DNA from: Porticoccus sp002341315
GTDB lineage: Bacteria; Pseudomonadota; Gammaproteobacteria; Pseudomonadales; Porticoccaceae
NCBI RefSeq assembly: GCF_047634355.1
Contig: NZ_JBLIAL010000006.1
Direction: 5' to 3' (one strand)
Length of the DNA stretch: 64,000 bases
The notes beneath the pieces are model-generated. The model saw only the letters and a list, made by a program, of their open reading frames with translations. It was not told the origin of the DNA and ran no database searches. Shown here piece after piece: positions 58,242 through 64,000 of this stretch; the first letter of the stretch is position 1; every line of letters begins with the position of its first letter. A program made the translations under genes and the position numbers.

Positions 58242-59521
58242 TGCGGTATTTTTTCCTGATGCTCGGGTTCCTGTGGTTCGGCTCCATGGGGTCCGGGGCG
58301 TGCTCTTTTGGGCAGGCCCAGTGAAATGATCACGGTGGCAACCAGCATGCCGCCGGAAATCCACAGGCAGGCCGCCAGCCCGGTTGTGCCCTGGCCGGCC
58401 AGCTGAAAGACCCAGCCCGAGAGCACCGTGCCGATCAGCCGTCCCATGGCGTTGGCCATATAGTAGAAGCCCACATCCAGCGACACGCCGTCACTGCCAG
58501 CATAGCTGACGATCAGATAGCTGTGCAGCGAAGAGTTGACGGCAAACAGGGCACCGAACAGCAGCAGGCCACCAATCAGGATCAGGGCAGGGCTCATTTC
58601 CGTTGTCCCCAGTCCCAGAACAATCAATGCAGGCAATATAGCCAGGCCCGCTGCCCATCGGGTAGCCGATCGGCCATCGGGCACTGACTCTCTGTTCCTT
58701 CCTGTAATACGCGGGGCGATCGCCTGGACTGCGCCGTAGCCAATGACCCAGAGGGCCAGAAATCCACCGGTTTGCATGTGACTCCAGCCCAGGGTTTGCG
58801 ACAGGAATACCGGCAGGGCCACCACGAACCAGACATCCCGGGCGCCGAACAGCAGCATGCGTGCGGCGGAGAGAATGTTGATGGCACGGCTTTTGGAAAA
58901 AATATCGCGGAATCTGGGTTTGCTGCTTGCCTTGCCGAGATCTTTTTTCAGGAAGATCATACTTGCCAGCCAGACCAGCGCCAGGACCGCAGCCATCGCC
59001 CCGACGGCACCGGTAAATCCCAGCCACATCAGCAGCACCCCGCCGAGGAAGAACCCCGCGCCCTTGAGGGCATTTTTTGAACCGGTGAGGATGGCCACCC
59101 ACTTGTAGAGCAGGCCCTGCGCATTGACAGGCACCAGTAGCTTGATAGAACTTTTGGCACTCATCTTGTTCAGGTCCTTGGCGATGCCGGACATGGCCTG
59201 GGCCGCCATCACCCAGGACACGGTCAGCATCGCCGCCGGTACCAGTAGCATGGCCAGGGCGACGACCTGCAGTGCCAGCCCGAAATTCATGGTGCGGTTG
59301 AGCCCGAGATGGGCGCCGAGCCAGCCCCCCACCAGGTTGGTGATGACGCCAAAAATCTCGTAAAACAGGAACAGCAGCGCGATTTCCAGCGGTGAGTAAC
59401 CCAGCCCATGGAAGTGCAGCACCACCAGCATGCGCAGGGCGCCGTCAGTCAGCGTGAAGGCCCAGTAGTTGCCGGTCACCACCAGGTACTGACGGATCGC
59501 CGGGGAGAGTTGGCTCAGCAT
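58238..59521 (-). CDS. arsJ: Organoarsenical efflux transporter ArsJ (MFS)
   Basis: ArsJ exports 1-arseno-3-phosphoglycerate, the unstable product formed when glyceraldehyde-3-phosphate dehydrogenase uses arsenate instead of phosphate; outside the cell it breaks down to arsenate. The 427-residue MFS protein with about 12 helices has the ArsJ-like segments NYWAFTLTDGALRMLVVLHF, GIAKDLNKMSAKSSIKLLVP and GFFLGGVLLMWLGF. The gap gene lies 64 bases upstream and the ArsP-type permease overlaps downstream, the expected arsenic context. Confidence 0.93.
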   Translation of the reverse strand: MLSQLSPAIRQYLVVTGNYWAFTLTDGALRMLVVLHFHGLGYSPLEIALLFLFYEIFGVITNLVGGWLGAHLGLNRTMNFGLALQVVALAMLLVPAAMLTVSWVMAAQAMSGIAKDLNKMSAKSSIKLLVPVNAQGLLYKWVAILTGSKNALKGAGFFLGGVLLMWLGFTGAVGAMAAVLALVWLASMIFLKKDLGKASSKPRFRDIFSKSRAINILSAARMLLFGARDVWFVVALPVFLSQTLGWSHMQTGGFLALWVIGYGAVQAIAPRITGRNRESVPDGRSATRWAAGLAILPALIVLGLGTTEMSPALILIGGLLLFGALFAVNSSLHSYLIVSYAGSDGVSLDVGFYYMANAMGRLIGTVLSGWVFQLAGQGTTGLAACLWISGGMLVATVIISLGLPKRARPGPHGAEPQEPEHQEKIPQ

Positions 59522-59585
59522 GGTTATGCGCCTTTTTCCTGGTGGCCTGGTTGGTAAATGGCCCGGTTGATAAGTGCTTTGGCCT

Positions 59586-60602
59586 CTAGGCGCTTTGGTC
59601 CGAGCGCCCGACTTTCAGTGCCAGTTCTGCAGTCCGGTTGGCATAGCCCCATTCGTTGTCATACCAAGTGTAGATTTTTACCTGGGTGTCGTTGATCACC
59701 ATGGTGGACAGCGCATCGATGATGCTGGAGCGCGGATCGGTCTTGTAGTCGATCGACACCAGCGGCCGTTCCTCGTAACCCATAATGTCCTTCAGTGGGC
59801 CAGCCTCCGCAGCTGCCTTGAGCAACTGGTTGACGGCCTCGGCGGTGGTCGGTGTCTCCACCTCGAATACGCAGTCGGTCAATGAGGCATTGGCCAGCGG
59901 CACACGCACGGCATGACCGTTTAGTCGCCCCCTGAGTTCGGGAAAGATTTCAGTGATGGCGGTGGCCGAACCGGTGGTGGTGGGAATCAGGCTTTCACCA
60001 CAGGCGCGGGCCCGGCGCAGGTCTTTGTGGGGTGCATCCAAAATGGTCTGGGTATTGGTGATGCTGTGGATAGTGGTCATGCTGCCGTGGCGAATGCCCA
60101 AGTGCTCATGGATCACCTTGACCACCGGGGCAAGACAGTTGGTGGTGCAGGAGGCTGCTGTGACGATCCGGTGCCGGTCCGGGTCGTAGAGGTGATCGTT
60201 CACACCCATCACCACATTCAGCGCCTCCGGCTCCTTTACCGGTGCGGTGACCACCACCCGTTTGACGCCCTGGACCAGGTATGCATTGAGGACGTCGGTT
60301 TTTTTCATCTTGCCGCTGGCTTCGATGATTAGGTCACAGCCCGACCAGTCGGTGTCTTCGATACGGGTGTTGCGGCTGGAGTTCATGTGTTGCCCGTCCA
60401 CCACAATGGCGTTGTCCTCAGCGCTGGCCTCGTGATACCAGCGGCCGTGAACAGAATCGAATGTCAGCAGATGCGCCAGTGTTGCCGCATCCCCGGCGGG
60501 GTCGTTGATCTGGACAAATTCGACCTCTGGCCAGTCCCAGGCTGCACGTAATATCAGACGGCCAATGCGGCCAAAACCGTTGATGCCAATTTTGATGCTC
60601 AT
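59586..60602 (-). CDS. gap: Glyceraldehyde-3-phosphate dehydrogenase of the arsenate-resistance (ArsJ-linked) type
   Basis: The 338-residue enzyme starts MSIKIGINGFGRIGRLILRA (ATG at 60602; an extension to 60677 is unconserved). The catalytic Cys is in TAASCTTNCLAPVVKV, with the His in the following HGSMTTIHSIT. C-terminal WYDNEWGYANR is intact. Placed between arsR and arsJ, it is expected to form 1-arseno-3-phosphoglycerate from arsenate for export rather than serve glycolysis. Which nucleotide it uses cannot be judged from the sequence. Confidence 0.94.
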   Translation of the reverse strand: MSIKIGINGFGRIGRLILRAAWDWPEVEFVQINDPAGDAATLAHLLTFDSVHGRWYHEASAEDNAIVVDGQHMNSSRNTRIEDTDWSGCDLIIEASGKMKKTDVLNAYLVQGVKRVVVTAPVKEPEALNVVMGVNDHLYDPDRHRIVTAASCTTNCLAPVVKVIHEHLGIRHGSMTTIHSITNTQTILDAPHKDLRRARACGESLIPTTTGSATAITEIFPELRGRLNGHAVRVPLANASLTDCVFEVETPTTAEAVNQLLKAAAEAGPLKDIMGYEERPLVSIDYKTDPRSSIIDALSTMVINDTQVKIYTWYDNEWGYANRTAELALKVGRSDQSA

Positions 60603-60701
60603 AGTCGACCCCGGAAATTTTTGATAACAGTGAACGGTAGCTACAGGCCTCAGTCGCTGGCACCTGACTGCGGACAATCAGTAACTTTTAGTGTTTAACT
60701 C

Positions 60702-61043
60702 TCAGCAACAGCCCCTGTTCTGTCGCTCAATCGCCTGAAGGCGGGACAGGTCCTCGCCATAGGGGGCTTCGGTCCCGAGTCCTTCTTGTGTAGTGGCCAG
60801 CACCTCCCGTTGCCACGGCTTCAGTCCGACGTGGAGCCTGTAGTAAACCCACTGCCCCTTTCGGTGATCGCTCACCAGGCTACAGGTGCGCAACTGGGCC
60901 AGGTGGCGCGAGGTCATGGGTTGTGAGGCGTCCAGGGCATCTGCAATATCACAGACACAGAGCTCATCCCTGACGAGCAGTAACATTAAGCAGCGCAGCC
61001 GGGTCTCGTTTGCCAGGCATTTGTAAAATTGGTCAGCTTTCAT
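60702..61043 (-). CDS. arsR: ArsR-family arsenic-responsive repressor
   Basis: ArsR releases its operator on binding arsenite. The 113-residue protein has the winged-helix domain (SQPMTSRHLAQLRTCSLV). The metalloid site is the classic ELCVCDIADAL with Cys29 and Cys31, plus a Cys pair at the very C-terminus (RGCC). It heads the minus-strand arsenic operon arsR-gap-arsJ-permease-thioredoxin-acr3. An AT-rich palindrome with an overlapping promoter lies about 170 bases upstream, leaving an unusually long untranslated leader. Confidence 0.94.
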   Translation of the reverse strand: MKADQFYKCLANETRLRCLMLLLVRDELCVCDIADALDASQPMTSRHLAQLRTCSLVSDHRKGQWVYYRLHVGLKPWQREVLATTQEGLGTEAPYGEDLSRLQAIERQNRGCC

Positions 61044-61117
61044 GAGGCGATACTCCTACCGTATCTGCGACGTTTTTCTTCCAAAACCACTCAGTAAGAG
61101 CGTCGGTTTCGGAGACC

Positions 61118-61135
61118 TTTCGGTACAGACCGAAA
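61118..61135. repeat. Inverted repeat TTTCGGT-ACAG-ACCGAAA in the arsR leader
   Basis: A perfect seven-base inverted repeat with a four-base spacer lies about 75 bases upstream of arsR, between the promoter and the start codon. It could be a second protein-binding site or a leader hairpin. No protein partner can be named from the sequence. Confidence 0.5.
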
Positions 61136-61204
61136 ATCTGCCATGCGATCGCTGGCAGCGTAGATGCCAAACAGGTCACCGGACATGCCCCGACGATGCG
61201 ACTC

Positions 61205-61237
61205 ATTATATCCTAATATATGGATAATCATATATTA
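61205..61237 (-). promoter_or_regulatory. Candidate arsR operon promoter and ArsR operator
   Basis: On the minus strand TATAAT (61210-61205) is a perfect -10. Just upstream, covering the spacer and -35 region, lies the perfect palindrome TAATATATG-GATAAT-CATATATTA (61214-61237). AT-rich inverted repeats over the promoter are typical ArsR operators. The -35 itself is weak. This is the most AT-rich stretch I noticed in the window. Confidence 0.6.
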
Positions 61238-61327
61238 TAGCTGCGTATACCCGAGCTCAACCCGTTACCGTCGAGTTGAGGCCGCGCTGCAGGCTGGAAC
61301 GTCCGTAGACGGTCAAGAGCCTCGCCA

Positions 61328-61336
61328 TGCTATAAT
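61328..61336 (+). promoter_or_regulatory. Extended -10 promoter and leader of trpGDC
   Basis: TGCTATAAT is a perfect extended -10 element; the nearest -35-like string is TAGACG with a long 19-base spacer. A second -10-like TAGAAT lies at 61478-61483. The intervening leader contains the direct repeat GGCCGGTTGT / GGCCCGGTTGT (about 61354 and 61375) and the stem GCCTG/CAGGC (61420-61435). No Trp-rich leader peptide is visible here, unlike at trpE. Together with the ars control region this accounts for the 61044-61520 gap. Confidence 0.5.
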
Positions 61337-61520
61337 CGCGGGCGTTTTGCGAGGCCGGTTGTAAGGGTGTCTTGGCCCGGTTGTCTAAAGGCCCGCAGAT
61401 TCATCACTTATATTGATACGCCTGTGGTCTTCAGGCACGGTGTGATCGGGCTAAAATTATAAATTAATAAAACCGGTTAGAATGGAGTAACCTGTTGAAA
61501 ATAAAGAGATGTTTATCTGC

Positions 61521-62099
61521 ATGATACTCATGATCGATAATTACGACTCCTTTACCTACAACGTGGTTCAGTACCTCGGTGAGCTAAAGGCGGAGGTGCA
61601 GGTATTTCGCAACGATGAAATCACCATTGCCGAGGTGGAAGCCCTGGCGCCGGAAAAAATCGTGATTTCTCCCGGCCCCTGTACCCCTGATGAAGCGGGT
61701 ATTTCTGTGGCGCTGGTGAAAACCTTTGCCGGTAAAATTCCAATTTTGGGTATCTGTCTGGGCCATCAGAGTATTGGCCAGGCTTTTGGTGCCCGAGTGG
61801 TGCGCGCGCGACAGGTGATGCACGGTAAAACCTCGTCTATCTATCATGCAGATACCGGGGTGTTTCGGGGGCTGTCCAATCCTCTTGAGGCCACGCGCTA
61901 CCACTCGCTGGTGGTGGAACGCGAGACACTACCGGATTGCTTCGAGATTACTGCGTGGACACGGACAGAAGATGGGCAGGTGGATGAAATTATGGGCCTG
62001 CGCCACCGCGACTATGCCCTTGAAGGGGTGCAGTTCCATCCGGAATCCATTCTCACCGAGCACGGTCACGACCTGCTGCAAAACTTTCTCCGGGGCTGA
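61521..62099 (+). CDS. trpG: Anthranilate synthase component II (glutamine amidotransferase)
   Basis: TrpG supplies ammonia from glutamine to TrpE. I choose ATG 61521 (MILMIDNYDSFTYNVVQYLG), which matches the family start and gives 192 residues; ATG 61509 adds four residues but has its purine-rich site too close. The class I amidotransferase triad is visible: Cys in ILGICLGHQSIG, and His/Glu in GVQFHPESILTEHG. The segment RYHSLVVERETLP is typical. trpD follows after six bases. The same protein may also serve p-aminobenzoate synthesis if no PabA exists. Confidence 0.96.
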   Translation: MILMIDNYDSFTYNVVQYLGELKAEVQVFRNDEITIAEVEALAPEKIVISPGPCTPDEAGISVALVKTFAGKIPILGICLGHQSIGQAFGARVVRARQVMHGKTSSIYHADTGVFRGLSNPLEATRYHSLVVERETLPDCFEITAWTRTEDGQVDEIMGLRHRDYALEGVQFHPESILTEHGHDLLQNFLRG

Positions 62100-62105
62100 T
62101 AGAAG

Positions 62106-63137
62106 ATGGATATACAGCAAGCGATAGCCAGTATCCTTGAGCGTCGGGATCTCGATAGCAGCGAGATGCGAGCGGTGATGCAACAGATTATGACCGGTGG
62201 TGCCACGGCCGCTCAAATCGGCGGTTTTCTGGTGGGATTGCGCATGAAAGGGGAATCGGTTGCAGAAATAACTGGTGCTGCACAGGTGATGCGTGAGCTG
62301 GCAACGCCAGTTGCGATAACCGGTGAGTTCCTCGTCGATATTGTCGGCACTGGCGGCGATAGTGCCGGAATCTTCAATGTGTCCACCGCCAGCAGTTTTG
62401 CGGCGGCGGCGGCCGGTGCCCGGGTGGCCAAGCATGGCAACCGTTCGGTGAGCAGCAAAAGCGGCAGCGCGGATCTGCTGGAGTGTGCGGGGGTGCAGCT
62501 TGACCTTTCGCCCGAGCAGGTGGCGCTCTGTGTGGATGAGGTCGGCATTGGTTTTATGTTTGCGGTGAACCACCACAGTGCCATGAAACATGCTATTGGT
62601 CCTAGGCGTGAGCTGGGTGTGAGGACGGTATTCAATCTGCTCGGGCCCCTGACGAACCCGGCCAGAGTGCCGAATATGTTATTGGGTGTGTACGACCGCC
62701 ATTGGTTGAAACCAGTGGCTGAGGTGATGCGTGAGCTGGGTGCCAGGCATGTGCTGGTGGTCCATGCTGAAGACGGTCTCGATGAAATCAGTATTGCCGC
62801 CGATACCCTGGTGGCCGAGTTGAAGGATGGTGAGATTGTCGAGTACGGGATTGGCCCGGAGGATTTCGGTTTGCAGCGAGGCTCATTGGACAGTCTGAAG
62901 GTCAAGGATGCGAAAGACAGCCTGGACATGGTGAAATCTGCACTATCCAAAAAAGGTGGGGTTGCATCCGATATGGTGGCCCTGAATGCAGGAGCCGCAC
63001 TATATGTGGCGGGAGTTACCGCAGATCTTACAGAAGGTATCAGCCTGGCACAGGATGCCCTGGGAAGCGGCCTGGCAAGAGCAAAGATGGATGATCTGGC
63101 AGCGTTCACCCGTTGTCTGAAGGAGCTGGATAGATGA
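62106..63137 (+). CDS. trpD: Anthranilate phosphoribosyltransferase
   Basis: TrpD transfers the phosphoribosyl group from PRPP to anthranilate. The 343-residue protein has the glycine-rich DIVGTGGDSAGIFNVSTASS and the AKHGNRSVSSKSGSADLLE segments that bind PRPP and anthranilate, plus FNLLGPLTNPARVPNMLLGVY. It follows trpG by six bases, and its stop overlaps the trpC start by four bases (ATGA), so trpGDC are tightly coupled. Confidence 0.97.
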   Translation: MDIQQAIASILERRDLDSSEMRAVMQQIMTGGATAAQIGGFLVGLRMKGESVAEITGAAQVMRELATPVAITGEFLVDIVGTGGDSAGIFNVSTASSFAAAAAGARVAKHGNRSVSSKSGSADLLECAGVQLDLSPEQVALCVDEVGIGFMFAVNHHSAMKHAIGPRRELGVRTVFNLLGPLTNPARVPNMLLGVYDRHWLKPVAEVMRELGARHVLVVHAEDGLDEISIAADTLVAELKDGEIVEYGIGPEDFGLQRGSLDSLKVKDAKDSLDMVKSALSKKGGVASDMVALNAGAALYVAGVTADLTEGISLAQDALGSGLARAKMDDLAAFTRCLKELDR

Positions 63138-63943
63138 TGAGCCCTGCTGTCGATACACCAACTGTGTTGAAAAAAATTCTCGATCACAAGATCGAGTCAG
63201 TCGCTCTTCGCAAGGCGAAGACTTCAATCGCCGAGCTCAGAGAGCAGTGTCGGGAGCCACGTGATATTCGCGGTTTTTCCGCTGCGCTGCGACACAAGCT
63301 TGACCAGGAGCTTGCAGCGGTGATTGCCGAGGTAAAGAAAGCCTCTCCCAGTAAGGGGCTTATCAGGGAAGATTTTGATCCGGTGAGCATTGCGCGAAGT
63401 TATGAAAAAGGCGGGGCAGCCTGTCTCTCGGTGCTAACGGAGGAGGCCTTCTTTCTCGGTGCCGACGAGTATCTCAAAATGGCCCGGGAGGCTACCCGCT
63501 TGCCCGTGCTGCGCAAGGACTTCATTGTTGATCCCTATCAGGTCTACGAATCCTATGTGCTGGGGGCAGATTGTATTCTGCTGATCGTCGCCGCGCTTGA
63601 GCAGCCCTTGATGGAAGAGCTGCACGACATCGCTGTGGAATTGGGTATGGATGTGTTGGTTGAGGTGCACAATGAAGCGGAGCTCGATCGTGGGCTATTG
63701 ATTGAGAACCCCATGATTGGTATCAATAACCGTGATCTGAAAACGTTTGAGACAACCCTCGAGACCACTTTTCAGTTATTGGAAAAAATTCCCGACGACC
63801 GTATTGTGATCACGGAAAGCGGAATTGTCTCCATTGATGATGTGGCTGCCATGCGGGGGCATAACGTCAATGCCTTTCTGATCGGTGAGACGTTTATGCG
63901 CGCAGGTGAACCGGGCCTGAAATTGCTGGAAATGTTTAATTAA
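63134..63943 (+). CDS. trpC: Indole-3-glycerol phosphate synthase
   Basis: TrpC closes the indole ring from carboxyphenylamino-deoxyribulose phosphate. The 269-residue TIM barrel shows AVIAEVKKASPSKGLIREDFDP, LSVLTEEAFFLGADEYL, VLRKDFIVDPYQVYESYVLGADCILLI and GINNRDLKTF, then ITESGI near the end. It is a single-function protein without the fused PRA isomerase of enteric bacteria. The start ATGATG overlaps trpD; either ATG is possible. Confidence 0.97.
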   Translation: MMSPAVDTPTVLKKILDHKIESVALRKAKTSIAELREQCREPRDIRGFSAALRHKLDQELAAVIAEVKKASPSKGLIREDFDPVSIARSYEKGGAACLSVLTEEAFFLGADEYLKMAREATRLPVLRKDFIVDPYQVYESYVLGADCILLIVAALEQPLMEELHDIAVELGMDVLVEVHNEAELDRGLLIENPMIGINNRDLKTFETTLETTFQLLEKIPDDRIVITESGIVSIDDVAAMRGHNVNAFLIGETFMRAGEPGLKLLEMFN

Positions 63944-63955
63944 AGTCCAGCGCTG

Positions 63956-64000
63956 TCACCAGGGTTGTTTCTGGTATTGTTCGACACCTTCCGGAATCTG
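63956..64000 (-). CDS. Possible 3' end of a minus-strand gene cut by the window edge
   Basis: Read on the minus strand the last 45 bases give QIPEGVEQYQKQPW and a stop at 63956, 12 bases from the trpC stop. The composition looks coding, and a convergent gene here is plausible, but 14 residues are too few to name a family. Confidence 0.3.
   Translation of the reverse strand, partial: QIPEGVEQYQKQPW

Overview
The window is chromosomal DNA of a gammaproteobacterium close to Pseudomonas in gene content and order, most likely a marine or environmental member of the broader Pseudomonadales (Cellvibrionales-type; this placement is inference). Three blocks keep the order seen in Pseudomonas aeruginosa: oxyR-recG / spoT-rpoZ-gmk-yicC-rph; yggT-proC-yggS / pilT-pilU; and ruvX-yqgE-tonB-gshB / pilGHIJK-chpA-chpC. 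Only about a tenth of the sequence is non-coding. I found no tRNA, rRNA, CRISPR array, insertion sequence or phage genes.

Layout. 1-10.1 kb: housekeeping and stress genes, namely a DUF47/PhoU-like protein (cut by the window edge), recG, oxyR, ridA, spoT, rpoZ, gmk, yicC and rph. 10.1-17.8 kb: yggU, yggT, proC and yggS, the twitching motors pilT/pilU, then ruvX-yqgE-tonB-gshB on the minus strand. 18-29.1 kb: the Pil-Chp chemosensory operon controlling type IV pili. It has a long acidic PilJ tail, a shortened ChpA with a Pro-Glu tandem repeat, and no chpB. 29.3-32.3 kb: a compact polyhydroxyalkanoate set (synthase, depolymerase, MaoC-type hydratase), followed by an AraC/GATase-1 regulator and the long ketoacyl synthase FabY. 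35.5-46.1 kb: polyamine synthesis (speA, carboxynorspermidine dehydrogenase, nspC) interrupted by two overlapping genes for membrane sensors, one of them a cyclic-di-GMP GGDEF-EAL protein. 46.2-52.8 kb: mixed accessory metabolism, with an encapsulated-ferritin-type protein lacking any encapsulin beside it, ubiD, a DUF2784 protein, a small potassium-type channel, purU, an isochorismatase-family hydrolase, and a TetR regulator divergent from a 4-hydroxyphenylacetate-hydroxylase-family flavoprotein. 52.9-64 kb: rpe, a probable Trp leader peptide, trpE, then a six-gene arsenic operon (arsR-gap-arsJ-permease-thioredoxin-acr3) lying between trpE and trpGDC.

How genes work together. PilT/PilU power pilus retraction, and PilGHIJK-ChpA-ChpC set when it happens. 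PhaC/PhaZ/MaoC build and break carbon storage granules. SpeA, the dehydrogenase and NspC make spermidine without S-adenosylmethionine decarboxylase, if an agmatine-to-putrescine step is present elsewhere. Gap and ArsJ turn arsenate into an exported organoarsenical, while Acr3 pumps arsenite.

Main points for a second look: an OxyR with Leu in place of the resolving Cys208 but with a C-terminal CPPC motif; the orphan EncFtn-type ferritin; the trp leader; the arsenic island in the trpE-trpG interval, which carries pyocin genes in P. aeruginosa; and a shared leader motif before two polyamine genes.
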